Part shown: positions 1-9,709 of the stretch, piece by piece | How positions within the stretch are numbered: the first letter of the stretch is position 1 | Layout: each line of letters opens with the position of its first letter | Origin: an uncultured Cetobacterium sp. | GTDB lineage: Bacteria; Fusobacteriota; Fusobacteriia; Fusobacteriales; Fusobacteriaceae | Length of the DNA: 60,115 nucleotides | Direction of reading: 5' to 3' | Assembly: GCA_934085975.1 (NCBI GenBank) | Contig: CAKOHT010000008.1 | Location: forward strand, 1 to 60,115 | The notes under the pieces: generated by a model | The model's input: only the letters and a program-made list of their open reading frames with translations | Told to the model about the DNA's origin: nothing | The model's database searches: none | Program-made: the position numbers and the translations under genes

Positions 1-3000
1 TTAAACAATCCGGTATAAAATCGGGAGGTAACCTTGTAGTAGATGTAGGCAAAGATCTGAACATGACTGGAGGCGTGCTAGGATCAGAAACAGGAAATGG
101 AAGCCTAAAAGTAGGAGGAAATGTAAATCTAAAAGATTTAGTGACAACTGAACAGCAAGGTGGAGCGCACATAACTGTATCAGGTGGATTTACAGGTGAT
201 ATGGGAGTAGATGGAACGATTGGAGATACAAAAGACAAACAGGTGACATCTAAGAGTGTAATTGGCTTAAAACAAGAAAATATAAATGTAAATGGAGATA
301 TCAGCCTAAACGGAGAAAAAGGTGGAGTAAAAGATATCTATACAGATTTAGAAAATACTCAGATAGTGGATAAAGATGTTGTAAAAGTAGGTGGAGATAT
401 TAGCTTATCTGGATCAATTCAAAATGTAAAAGATATGAAGGATAAGGTAAATAGTATAAAGGATTCAATATCATCATCAAAGAAAAAAGTAAGTAATGTG
501 GATACAGATATCAATATTAAGAATGTAAATAATAAAAATATTGGTGATGTAGAAAATAGTAAAAAACTTAATCAAGGAGATGATACTAGAACACAGGAAC
601 AGAAAAATCAGGATGATAGAGATATCATTGATAGAATAATAGGGTATATTGGTGATGAAAGTGGAGAGCTATCTAAAATAAAGGAACAAATAGGAAAAGA
701 TGAAGAGAATTACAAAAAAAATCAAGATGAAAGCATGAAAATATTTGATGATATGATATCTCAAGTGGAAAAAGAAAATACACCAGATGTAGAGGTGCCA
801 AAATCAAGCGATGATAAATACGCTATTTTAGATAAAGATAACGCATTTGATTTCCCTAAGGATGATGGTGTAAGAGTTGAAATAAATGATATAGCCAATG
901 AGACTAAAATAGTTCCACAATATCAAGAGCCATTGAATGCTATGCCACCTCAAAAAAATGATAATTCACAACAAGCAGGTGCTGATAAAAAGGAGCCTGG
1001 ATACAACGATCTAGTGAAAAAAGCACAGGATAACTTAGATCCAGAATATGATAAGCAAATCATGGAATATCTAGTTAAAGAGAGTCAAAAGAATTTTGAA
1101 AAGTCAGAAAAAGAACTTGTAGACTTATTGAATAAGCAAAGTGAACTACTAGAAAAGCAAAATGAAAAGCAATTGACAAAGAAAGAGAAAAAAGAGTTAG
1201 AGGCACTAGAAAAAGAGTTGAAGCAAAAGGCGGATGAAGTAAGTAGATACAAAGAACTTCAAGAGAGTATGAGTAATAACCTAAAAGATTTCCTATCTTC
1301 TTTAGAGAAAAAAGAGCCTGTTTATGATGAAGTAGCATCTATTAAAGATTATGATGAAAATTTAGGATACAGTAATCCAGAAGAACCAAAATATTTTGAA
1401 CTGGAACCTGAAGATAATAGTTTAAAGTTTGAAGAGCAATATGCAAATATAAAAAATAAAGAATCTTCAGATTTAAGTAAAGAAAAAATTGAAACCTTAT
1501 TAGAAGAATCAGAAAAATCAATTGCTACAAAATTAGAGGATTTAAAAGCTGAAAAGGCAAAGAATGAAAACAGTCCAGAAGCTTTAAAAGTGATAAAAGA
1601 AAAAGAGGAAATACTGATATCTTTGGCTGAAATTAATAAAATTAAGGACGATTTAAAAGCGTTAGGAAGACTGTACGGTAAACCTGATATAAAAGAGTAT
1701 CGTGATTTAATGGATAAACTAGATGCTGTAACTGTTGAAATTTTCAAAGGAAAGAAAGAAGCAGTATCCGAGAAAGAAAAAGTTTTAGCTCAGTTAAAAG
1801 AGATGAGAGAAAAGCTAGATAAAGATGTGATGGCTAAGATAACAGAGGTAGTTCTAAAAAAATATGAAAAAGAAACAGAGATACTAAATAAATTAGAGAC
1901 ACTTTTACAAAATGGAAATTTAAGTGAAAAAGATAGATTTGTCTATACAGAGGAGTTAAAGAATATAAAGTTAGAACTACTTAAAGCGGAATCTTTTAAA
2001 ACTGATAATAGCCTTGAGGGTGAGATAGCGCCACCTTTACCACCAAGAGATGAAAGTATTCTTGCTGATATGGATAATAAAGAAAGAGAAAATATAGAAG
2101 AGGATTTTTATACTAACGATGATATATGGGCAAATTATATAGAAGATAAAATTGAAGTTTTATTGGAAACTCAAAAAAAGCTATCTGATAAAGACTCATT
2201 AACTAAAGATGATAAGAAGAAATTAAATGAAATTGAAAAGAGTTTAAAAAAATTATTATCAGAAACTAATGAAAAATTAAACATTAATTTAGATAAAGAA
2301 AATCTTACAGTAGAAAACATTTTAACTTCGGAATCAAATGTGAAAAAACTAGATTCAATGGAAAAAAAGATAGAAAGTTATAAAAAAGGTATAGAAACTT
2401 TAAAACTTGAAATTCAAAAATTGGAAGCAAAAAAGTTTTCACAAATATTAAATAGAAATGAATTGAAAACTTTAAAACAACAATTGAAGGAAAATGAAAA
2501 ATCTCTAGCTAATGCAAAATTTGCATTAGAACAAAATAATATCAAAGCAGATATTAAAAAAAATAATGAACAAAAATTAATAATTTCAGGAGTAACAACA
2601 GATGAAACAGATGTTGACAATATTCAAAATACTCTAGAAGGTCTCCTAGATAAACCAATACCTAGGGCGCCAATTGAAAAGAAGGAAATTTTAAAGACTG
2701 AGAAAATTTCTGACTCTGAGGACATCTCTTTAAATGAAACAAACAGTGCTTCAGAAAATAATGATAGTTCCTCTAGTAACTCTGAAGTAAATACAAAACC
2801 ATTAACAATAGATGACTTAAAATTTATTCAAGATATCATGGATAAAACAGATTCTATTCTTTTAGAACAAAAAAAAATTTATCAAAGTTACCAAAATAAG
2901 AAAATCCAACAAAAACAGATAAATAATGTTGAGATTCTTAAAAGTTTAGAAAAAAATATGGATGATATAAAAAATGAAATTACAAAAAAAATTACAAACA

Positions 3001-4937
3001 ATGAAACAGAAAATATTATTTTATCCGATGAAGAAAAGGATGCTATAGAATATATTAGGGATAGTTTTACTGTATTTGAAAAAAATAAGGAATTACTTTT
3101 TCCTGAATTCTATCCAACTCCTACTCCTCAAAAAACAAAAAGTTTTACAGCTGCTAATGGTAACAAAGCTGATATTATAAAAAGAAGTGAAGCTGATATT
3201 ATAAAAAATATTGAAACTATTGCAAAATATGCTTCTACTATCCCACCGGAGCATCTAATTAACTATCTAAAAAATACTATAAAAAATAGGGAGTTTAAAG
3301 AATTGCTCAAGCAAATAATAGAAAATAAAACTGATAATAAAAGTATAATATTAGAAAATCCTGCACTAAACAAAGATATAAATACGGAAAAAAATCTTAA
3401 TAAAATTTATGAAACTGTCTATTCAGTAATTGACACTTCTATTAGAAAAGATTTAGATGATTCATTACGACAGAATTTAACTCAAAATACTGAACTTACC
3501 AAACTTCTAAACTCAGAAAAAGTAGATTCTGATACATTAAAAGATATTGCTCTCTTAATTCAAGATATAAAAGCTGATATTTATAAGAAAAAATTTAATG
3601 AAGAATATGAAAAAGTTAATATAAAAGTGGAATTAAGTAAAGACAATCAAAATGTTCTAGGCTCCAATGATGGTAAAAATTTATATATTTATATCAAACC
3701 AAATAAAACAATGCTTGATTATTTGGCAACAATAATTCATGAGTTAACTCACCAAGATCAAAATAATATTGCTAAAACTTCAAATCAAGATTTAACCTTA
3801 TTAAAACATTTATATGATTTAAACAATGCAAGTAGTGGATATATAAAAAGAGATGAATTTGAATATTTAAAGCAACCTATCGAAAAAGAAGCCTATATTA
3901 GTGAAAATATTGCCAATGATATTATTAGAAAAGAAATAGAAAAAGGTAACGAATCTTTGGCTCAAAAAAATATTGATGTTATCATAAAAGAATCAAAAAA
4001 AGAACAGTCCAACGAAATAGGGTTACCTCCAATTGACTATGTAGATAATTCCACTAATCCACACCATAGATTTGATTACAATCGTAAGATACTAAATAAT
4101 CAGAAATTTGATTCTACAAATATTAAAATAGAGCATCAACCTAATAAAAGTACAAAAAATTTAGAGGATCCTTATGCTACAGATACCCCTGGTTTTGGAG
4201 ATGTTTCTTTAATCTATGGAGCTTCTGGTAATGATACCTCAACCAATAGAGATTCCTTAATTTTTAGTGTGAAAACTAATGGAAATGCTCCTCTTATAGG
4301 AGATTCATACTTGGATTCATTCAATAGCCGTCATATTCCATTGGATACTATCGATTATATGACACCAGAATTAAAACAAGTTGTATCTGCTATTACTAAA
4401 GACAAAAATATCGATAGTAAAATTCTAGAAACAGCATTACAATTTAAATCTTCTGATATATATGCAGAGGAAATTCTTCATATTGATAAAGTAAATCTCG
4501 ATTCAAATAAAGAATTATTAACTGAGCTGTTAAAAAAAGATGAGGTTATTGATGCTTTAAAAAATATAGAAACTTTAAACAATGCTATATTAAATAGCAA
4601 TCTTTCGGAAGAAGAACTAGATGTTTTATATGACAAAATTGAAGAAAATTACAAAATATTTTTTAGCAATAAAACAATTACAATAGCAGATAAAGTACTG
4701 AATAGTGGAGGGAAAATCTATTTTTCATTAGATGGTATAGGGACATCTACTAATAAATACGGTATGACATATTTGGACAAAGATAAATTAAAAGATATTC
4801 TCTTCAATAAAGATTCAAAGTTCTATAATACCATTACATCACAAGAGTTGAGATTTTTATACAAAAATCATCTTAATAACAATGGATTAAAATTCTTGGT
4901 AAATAAACAAGTTATTGTTTTTCCAAAATTTAGTTAA
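1..4937 (+). CDS. FhaB/CdiA-like filamentous exoprotein, C-terminal part (5' end outside window)
   Basis: The frame is open from base 3, with no start or RBS at the first in-window Met (63), so the gene begins upstream. Residues before and just after that Met (GGNLVVDVGKDLN, then GGNVNL) match hemagglutinin-repeat strands of two-partner-secreted FhaB/CdiA proteins. Numbering from the Met at 63: to about 130, beta-repeats; about 130-1200, charged Lys/Glu coiled coil broken by linkers with EPGY (Y314), EPVYDEV (Y421), EPKYFEL (Y444) and PPLPPR (657-662); HELTH at 1226-1230 with Glu-rich EKEAY at 1274-1278, a probable gluzincin-type metalloprotease site; then a 350-residue tail. Such proteins are secreted through a TpsB pore. 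The C-terminal part is probably the effector or toxin. The target is unknown. It could be contact-dependent inhibition or host-directed. Confidence 0.75.
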   Translation, partial: KQSGIKSGGNLVVDVGKDLNMTGGVLGSETGNGSLKVGGNVNLKDLVTTEQQGGAHITVSGGFTGDMGVDGTIGDTKDKQVTSKSVIGLKQENINVNGDISLNGEKGGVKDIYTDLENTQIVDKDVVKVGGDISLSGSIQNVKDMKDKVNSIKDSISSSKKKVSNVDTDINIKNVNNKNIGDVENSKKLNQGDDTRTQEQKNQDDRDIIDRIIGYIGDESGELSKIKEQIGKDEENYKKNQDESMKIFDDMISQVEKENTPDVEVPKSSDDKYAILDKDNAFDFPKDDGVRVEINDIANETKIVPQYQEPLNAMPPQKNDNSQQAGADKKEPGYNDLVKKAQDNLDPEYDKQIMEYLVKESQKNFEKSEKELVDLLNKQSELLEKQNEKQLTKKEKKELEALEKELKQKADEVSRYKELQESMSNNLKDFLSSLEKKEPVYDEVASIKDYDENLGYSNPEEPKYFELEPEDNSLKFEEQYANIKNKESSDLSKEKIETLLEESEKSIATKLEDLKAEKAKNENSPEALKVIKEKEEILISLAEINKIKDDLKALGRLYGKPDIKEYRDLMDKLDAVTVEIFKGKKEAVSEKEKVLAQLKEMREKLDKDVMAKITEVVLKKYEKETEILNKLETLLQNGNLSEKDRFVYTEELKNIKLELLKAESFKTDNSLEGEIAPPLPPRDESILADMDNKERENIEEDFYTNDDIWANYIEDKIEVLLETQKKLSDKDSLTKDDKKKLNEIEKSLKKLLSETNEKLNINLDKENLTVENILTSESNVKKLDSMEKKIESYKKGIETLKLEIQKLEAKKFSQILNRNELKTLKQQLKENEKSLANAKFALEQNNIKADIKKNNEQKLIISGVTTDETDVDNIQNTLEGLLDKPIPRAPIEKKEILKTEKISDSEDISLNETNSASENNDSSSSNSEVNTKPLTIDDLKFIQDIMDKTDSILLEQKKIYQSYQNKKIQQKQINNVEILKSLEKNMDDIKNEITKKITNNETENIILSDEEKDAIEYIRDSFTVFEKNKELLFPEFYPTPTPQKTKSFTAANGNKADIIKRSEADIIKNIETIAKYASTIPPEHLINYLKNTIKNREFKELLKQIIENKTDNKSIILENPALNKDINTEKNLNKIYETVYSVIDTSIRKDLDDSLRQNLTQNTELTKLLNSEKVDSDTLKDIALLIQDIKADIYKKKFNEEYEKVNIKVELSKDNQNVLGSNDGKNLYIYIKPNKTMLDYLATIIHELTHQDQNNIAKTSNQDLTLLKHLYDLNNASSGYIKRDEFEYLKQPIEKEAYISENIANDIIRKEIEKGNESLAQKNIDVIIKESKKEQSNEIGLPPIDYVDNSTNPHHRFDYNRKILNNQKFDSTNIKIEHQPNKSTKNLEDPYATDTPGFGDVSLIYGASGNDTSTNRDSLIFSVKTNGNAPLIGDSYLDSFNSRHIPLDTIDYMTPELKQVVSAITKDKNIDSKILETALQFKSSDIYAEEILHIDKVNLDSNKELLTELLKKDEVIDALKNIETLNNAILNSNLSEEELDVLYDKIEENYKIFFSNKTITIADKVLNSGGKIYFSLDGIGTSTNKYGMTYLDKDKLKDILFNKDSKFYNTITSQELRFLYKNHLNNNGLKFLVNKQVIVFPKFS

Positions 4938-4966
4938 TAAACTACTGAATAAAAGAGAGGAAAATT

Positions 4967-5668
4967 ATGTTAAAAAAATTATTTAAATCCAAAAGAGAGT
5001 CAGAGTTAACAGTAGAAAAAGAGATGCTAGAAATAGAAATAGAACGACTACAAAATGAAATCCGAAAAAAAGATGGTTTTTTAAAATGTAAAAATAGTCT
5101 ATTTATAGAAAAAGCTAATGAAAAAAAACAAGAAAAAAATTGGCAAGATATAGAGGAACAACTAAAAAAATACTACAAAGAAAACAATAATTTAAGAAAT
5201 TATATCAAAGAAGGCGAAAAGATTATTTCAATATCAGGCTTAAAATTTAATTATTTAGTCAAACTAGAAAGGTATTTATATGAAACTAGATTAAAAAAAG
5301 CAGTAGAAATTTTGGAAAACAATGGCCATCAATTTATTCAAGAGTTGAATGAATCCATAATAGATTCTCTACCAGTAGAAGATAGTTTAAAAATAGAGTT
5401 AAAAAAGAAATTTAAAAAATTTAAAAATTTAGAAATCAACTGGGAACTAAAAACCTATTTATTAAAAGGAGAAAAACTTTCAAAAGTCTATTCTAAATAT
5501 AGAAAATTTACAAATATTCTTCTGAATGATGGAAAAGAATTTATGTCTGACTTGAACGAATATAATTTTGATAACCTTATTGCCAATGGGTATTCAACAG
5601 ATAAAATTGAAGAATTAAAGAATATCTATCAAGATTATACATCAAAATTTAAAATTGAGCATATATAA
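4967..5668 (+). CDS. 233-residue protein of unknown function downstream of the exoprotein (possible immunity or accessory protein)
   Basis: It starts 29 bp after the exoprotein stop with a GAGAGG ribosome site, so it is probably cotranscribed. There is no signal peptide or membrane segment, so it is likely cytoplasmic. Residues about 10-95 are a Lys/Glu-rich coiled coil. The rest holds two related helical units of about 60 residues, each ending in a pattern like F-x-x-(E/D)-LNE followed by a basic helix (near 125-155 and 185-225). I do not recognise a family. In CDI and polymorphic-toxin loci the gene right after the large exoprotein usually encodes immunity; that is the only basis for this suggestion. 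Confidence 0.7.
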   Translation: MLKKLFKSKRESELTVEKEMLEIEIERLQNEIRKKDGFLKCKNSLFIEKANEKKQEKNWQDIEEQLKKYYKENNNLRNYIKEGEKIISISGLKFNYLVKLERYLYETRLKKAVEILENNGHQFIQELNESIIDSLPVEDSLKIELKKKFKKFKNLEINWELKTYLLKGEKLSKVYSKYRKFTNILLNDGKEFMSDLNEYNFDNLIANGYSTDKIEELKNIYQDYTSKFKIEHI

Positions 5669-5684
5669 TATATTTTAATAAGAT

Positions 5685-5715
5685 AAAGGGAGAACAAATA
5701 GAAAGCTCTCCCTTT
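5685..5715. terminator. Bidirectional intrinsic terminator between converging genes
   Basis: Stem AAAGGGAG (5685-5692) pairs with CTCCCTTT (5708-5715). It lies between the plus-strand 233-residue gene and the minus-strand permease remnant. The tails are only weakly U-rich. Confidence 0.6.
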
Positions 5716-5731
5716 ACTATAATAGAACATT

Positions 5732-6057
5732 CTATTTTCTTAAAGCCTCAATTGGACCTAATTTTGATGCTTTTCCAGCTGGAAATACACCAAAAATAAC
5801 TCCAATAAAAATAGAAACCTTTATTAAAACTAACATAAAAAGATAATTAAAAATTGGCTGTACTCCTATGAAAGTACCAATTATCAAGCTAAAAGATATT
5901 CCTAAAGAGAGTCCTATACAACTACCTATAAAACTTAAAGTAACGGACTCCAATAAGAATAAAATTAGTATATCAAAGTTGTGGGGGAGTATAAATAATT
6001 TTGTGTAAATAATAATTGCAGACCTTCTAGATTAATGTTGTTTTGACTATGCTTCAT
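5732..6057 (-). pseudogene. Second MacB/FtsX-type ABC permease, internally deleted, with an IS256-family end left inside
   Basis: Both ends of one gene remain. The 5' end is an ATG at 6055-6057 after a GAGGAGGGG ribosome site 15 bp downstream of the preceding permease; it codes about six residues (MKHSQN) before running into IS sequence (5989-6037). The 3' end (5732 to about 5978) encodes the last MacB-type transmembrane helices and the typical ending FGVFPAGKASKLGPIEALRK. The first in-frame start in the 3' piece is a TTG without an RBS, so it is unlikely to be expressed. The expected ATPase and the permease middle are missing, consistent with an IS-associated deletion. Confidence 0.8.
5989..6037 (-). 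mobile_element. Solo end of an IS256-family element
   Basis: The reverse complement is nearly identical to the transposase-start end of the IS copies at 40386-40447 and 59961-60012: ATTAATCTAGAAGGTCTGCA, then ATTATTTACACAAAATTATT. No transposase or opposite end is nearby. It marks where an IS inserted in the second permease gene and was later lost with part of that gene. Confidence 0.85.
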
Positions 6058-6071
6058 AGCCAATCCCCTCC

Positions 6072-7148
6072 TCAACTTTTCAATGCCTTCACTATCTCAA
6101 TCTCCCCTGCTCTCTTAGCTGGATAAACTCCAAATATAAGACTAATTCCCATTATTAGAGCTAATGTCACCATTATCTTAAAAAAATTAAAACATGGTGG
6201 TATTTTCAATATATTTCCAGCTATATATGACATACCTACACCAAAAGTTATTCCTATGATAGTACCTAAAACTATCACAATTCCTGCCTCTATTATAAAT
6301 ATTTTTGTCAAACTTTCTCTACTCATCCCCATAGCTCGCAACACCCCAATATATGAGCCCCTCTCTCGTACCGTAGTAGCTATCAAATTTAAAATTCCAA
6401 CTCCTCCTATCCCTAAAGAAATAAAAGAAAGAATAAATAAACTTTTCCCTATAAAACTTTTTATCCTCTCCACTTTTTTATAGACATCAGGGGTTTCTAG
6501 TATTCTAACTTGATTGTACCTAGGTCGAATTTTATTTAGCTCTTTTAGTACTATCGGTATATAATCTTCTCCATTTTCACCTTCTGGAAAAGCAATTACC
6601 AAATTTTTATAACTTCTCTTGCCAAAAATTTTTTCAAAAGTTTCATCACTCACTATAACCCTATCTCCCATTTTCATAGTTTCAAATGGGCTCTCCTCTT
6701 GATACAATCCTCTTACTAAAAATCGCCTTTTTCCTGATATAGTTTCTAACTCAATTTCTTCGCCTATTTTTATATCTGAAAACTGTTCTTTATCTAATAC
6801 TGTCTCTTCATTTTTTAAAATAGGTAATTTCATAGCTATCAAAGCTTTCTTACTGTATCCCCTATACACTGTATTCCCTACCAAAGCTCTCTCCTCTGGG
6901 AAAATTCCATATTCCACAAAGGGGAGTCTTTCCATAAGCTCTAAATCCTTATGATTTAGATGTTCTGCACCTACAAGTATTCTATTTCCCCCTATAGCAG
7001 ACAAATCCCTATTTATAATGTTTCTTGCACCGTCCCCAAGAGAAAGTGTCATAACAAGTGACATAGCCCCTACTATAACTGCAATCATTGGAAAAGCTGC
7101 TCTTGCCAAGTTCCCTCGAAGAAATCTAAATGACATCCAAACCTTCAC
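6072..7148 (-). CDS. MacB/FtsX-family ABC transporter permease
   Basis: 358 residues with one N-terminal helix (about 14-38), a periplasmic domain (about 40-235) and three C-terminal helices (about 240-345), ending in the motif YPAKRAGEIEIVKALKS. This is the MacB permease layout (MacB_PCD plus FtsX). The start is GTG, overlapping the HlyD stop by one base (TAGTG); an ATG four codons later is possible. It sits in a TolC-HlyD-permease operon and should form an inner-membrane part of a tripartite exporter for a peptide, lipid or polysaccharide-linked substrate. No ATPase gene accompanies it here; the following gene is destroyed by an IS-related deletion. Confidence 0.85.
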   Translation of the reverse strand: MKVWMSFRFLRGNLARAAFPMIAVIVGAMSLVMTLSLGDGARNIINRDLSAIGGNRILVGAEHLNHKDLELMERLPFVEYGIFPEERALVGNTVYRGYSKKALIAMKLPILKNEETVLDKEQFSDIKIGEEIELETISGKRRFLVRGLYQEESPFETMKMGDRVIVSDETFEKIFGKRSYKNLVIAFPEGENGEDYIPIVLKELNKIRPRYNQVRILETPDVYKKVERIKSFIGKSLFILSFISLGIGGVGILNLIATTVRERGSYIGVLRAMGMSRESLTKIFIIEAGIVIVLGTIIGITFGVGMSYIAGNILKIPPCFNFFKIMVTLALIMGISLIFGVYPAKRAGEIEIVKALKS

Positions 7149-8467
7149 TAAATCACAGCCTTTACTCTCTCTCCATTGGTTACTTTAAATGGATTTATCA
7201 CCACATCTGTCCCTAGAGGTAAATTTAATACTTCATAATCCGTAGATGTTTTTACACCTATTTTTATTTCAGTCTTACGTATTTTCCCATCATCCACTAC
7301 GTATACATAGCTCTTATTTCCTTCCTCTAATACTGAAAAAGATGAAACTGTTGCTACGTTTCTACTACTTTCATTGCTTATTTCTACATCAGTTGTAAAA
7401 CCAGGTTTTAATCCATTTACTTCTAATACCTTAACTTCAACCTCTATAATCTTATCATTTTTTCCACCCAATACGCTTTCACGAGCTACGCTGGAAACTC
7501 TAGCTACAACTCCTTCATACGTTATATCTCCATCATATGAAGAGCTTCGTATCGTCGCCTTCTGTTCTGGACTAACACTACTAGCTTGATACATTGGAAC
7601 TTCAACTTTTACTATACTTTCACCCCTTGGAGAAATAGCCAACAGTCTTTGACCACTTTGCATATTGCTCCCTTCCACCACATCTATAGTTGTAATGACT
7701 CCAGCTACAGACGCTTCAAGTGGTTTTCTCAACTGTTCTGCACGACGATTTAGCATCTCATTTGTAAGCTGTAATTTCTCCAAACTTGATTTTAGTTTAG
7801 CCTCTTCTATTGCTAACTGTCTGGTTAAACTCTCATAACTTACTGCCGATAATTCAAACTTTTGTCTATTTAATTCTAAATTAGTTTTTAAATCCTCCAA
7901 CTCAACTATTTTTTTCTCAGCTTCATTTACGGCTTTATTGACCTCTGTACTTGAAACTCCATCAGCAGCTAATAATTTTTTATATGCTTCCCCTTTCTCT
8001 TTTAATGTTCTAGCTTCTGATTGTACTACTGGAAGTCTTCTCTCATTTCCCCTTATCTGTTCCTCTAAATTTCTCATCTCAAGCTTTCTATTGTCCAACT
8101 CCAACTTTAATGATCCTCCGTCCAAATCTGCTATTTGAAGTTTTATATCCTTTATATCCAACTCATTTATCCTTAACTCTTTATCATTTTCAATAATACT
8201 CTTAGAACTGAAAGTCATAAGTTTATCTCCAGCCTCTACCTCTTGTCCTACTCTTGCTATTATTGATTCAACAAGTACTGGAGCTTCCACATACACAGGT
8301 ATGACCTCCCCAGGTGTAACTATACCCGCATAAAGTATAGAACTAGAGAGATTTCCCATCTCTACTTTTGAAACTCTAACCTCTTTTCCCGATGCTCTAT
8401 TAATTAAAAAATATCCCCCAAAACCTAACCCTACCATTACAGCTCCAATCACTATTTTCTTATTCAT
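7148..8467 (-). CDS. HlyD/MacA-type periplasmic adaptor (membrane fusion protein)
   Basis: 439 residues. There is an N-terminal membrane anchor (about 4-22), then lipoyl-like halves around a long helical hairpin (about 90-250, rich in Glu/Lys/Leu heptads), a beta-barrel domain, and a C-terminal domain ending in the usual GERVKAVI type strand. The family bridges an inner-membrane ABC permease and a TolC channel. The gene lies 9 bp after the TolC-like gene and overlaps the permease start by one base, so the three are translated as one unit. Confidence 0.88.
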   Translation of the reverse strand: MNKKIVIGAVMVGLGFGGYFLINRASGKEVRVSKVEMGNLSSSILYAGIVTPGEVIPVYVEAPVLVESIIARVGQEVEAGDKLMTFSSKSIIENDKELRINELDIKDIKLQIADLDGGSLKLELDNRKLEMRNLEEQIRGNERRLPVVQSEARTLKEKGEAYKKLLAADGVSSTEVNKAVNEAEKKIVELEDLKTNLELNRQKFELSAVSYESLTRQLAIEEAKLKSSLEKLQLTNEMLNRRAEQLRKPLEASVAGVITTIDVVEGSNMQSGQRLLAISPRGESIVKVEVPMYQASSVSPEQKATIRSSSYDGDITYEGVVARVSSVARESVLGGKNDKIIEVEVKVLEVNGLKPGFTTDVEISNESSRNVATVSSFSVLEEGNKSYVYVVDDGKIRKTEIKIGVKTSTDYEVLNLPLGTDVVINPFKVTNGERVKAVI

Positions 8468-8476
8468 AATTCTCCC

Positions 8477-9709
8477 TTACTTATATAGATTCTCATACTT
8501 GATTACAGCTAAAACTAAAGCCCTTTGAAGTTTATAAAAATCCTCTTCAGCTGTTCTTAACTGATTTACTGAATTTAAGTAATCAAAAGTTGTTACTAAC
8601 TCATTGTCATACCTTAAGTTATCAATTTTTAGGTTTTCTCTAAGTAATTCTACTCTCTTTTTTTGAGCTTCACTCTGCCCTGTAAGAGATTCTATCTCTC
8701 CCAATCTATTTCTCATATCTAACTCTATTCCAACAATATTGTTATCATATTTTATCTTAGCTTGTTCAAGAGCAAATTTTTTCTGGTCTACAGAATCAAA
8801 TGTGCCTCCCCATTGAAATACATAGTTAAATCCTATTTCTACTCTTCTCTCATTTGTTGTTACAAGTTTATCTCCAATCCGCCTTTTAAATTCGTGAGAT
8901 GGTTTTATATAAAAAGATGGATAAAGATCAGCTTTTGCAATTTTTACATCATATTCAGCTATATCAACCATCAAACTTTGTGTTTTTCCCAACGTTGTAT
9001 TCCTTGGATCCTCCACTTTTTTAACAACTCCAAATGATTTTAGATACTCCACAGCATTAAATTCATCCAATCTTATAACTCTATCTAAATCGTACCCCAA
9101 AAGTTGCATCAACGTCTCTTTTGATGCTTTTTCTTTCTGCTTATTTTCTAGATTAATAGCTATATTATTTTCAATATCCGCTTCAACTTTTAATACTTCG
9201 GATTTGGGAATCATCTTATTTTCCTTATATAGTCCATCAAGTCTATTACGTTGTTTTTGTAAAGCTAATATTGTGAGATTAGTTATTTCACGTTGCTTTC
9301 TAGAATTTAAAGCTTTAAAATATTCATTCACCGACTTCTCTTGCCAACTATAAACTGTCAGTTTAGAATTTTCTTCTGCCATTTCCAACTCTTTTCCAGC
9401 TTTCTTATAACCATATACCATTCTACCACCCTGAAATATTGGAATATAAGCTTCTATCTCCTTAAATCCCATCCCTTCATCTTTTACAATCTGCCAATCT
9501 TCCTCTGTGGAAAGATTAACTGGAGGTAGAACTAAATTCTTAAAAGCTTTATTCCTTCCTTTTTCTTTTATCTTTATATCCAACTCTTTAATTTTAACTT
9601 CAGGATTATTACTTTTTACTCTGTTAAGAATCTCTTCTAGTCCAAAATCCTGTGAATATACTCCTAAAGAAAGAATTAAAAGTCCTGTTACTAAATTGCT
9701 TTTTCTCAC
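8477..9709 (-). CDS. TolC-family outer membrane efflux protein
   Basis: 410 residues with a signal peptide (residues 1-19, ending SLGVYSQ) and two repeats of the outer-membrane efflux family with long alpha-helices. The start is GTG at 9707-9709, with GAGGAGA about 10 bases upstream. Its first 86 bases overlap the 3' end of the PHP phosphatase gene, suggesting coupled translation. It should supply the outer-membrane channel for the HlyD and MacB-like proteins encoded next. Confidence 0.87.
   Translation of the reverse strand: MRKSNLVTGLLILSLGVYSQDFGLEEILNRVKSNNPEVKIKELDIKIKEKGRNKAFKNLVLPPVNLSTEEDWQIVKDEGMGFKEIEAYIPIFQGGRMVYGYKKAGKELEMAEENSKLTVYSWQEKSVNEYFKALNSRKQREITNLTILALQKQRNRLDGLYKENKMIPKSEVLKVEADIENNIAINLENKQKEKASKETLMQLLGYDLDRVIRLDEFNAVEYLKSFGVVKKVEDPRNTTLGKTQSLMVDIAEYDVKIAKADLYPSFYIKPSHEFKRRIGDKLVTTNERRVEIGFNYVFQWGGTFDSVDQKKFALEQAKIKYDNNIVGIELDMRNRLGEIESLTGQSEAQKKRVELLRENLKIDNLRYDNELVTTFDYLNSVNQLRTAEEDFYKLQRALVLAVIKYENLYK

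Noticed and set aside
1075..2620. Minus-strand frames inside the exoprotein gene
   Set aside because: Leu/Phe/Ser-rich shadows of the Lys/Glu-rich coiled coil; no RBS or recognisable family.
8762..9037. Plus-strand 91-codon frame inside the TolC gene
   Set aside because: Lies within an intact, recognisable TolC gene and has no RBS or domain.
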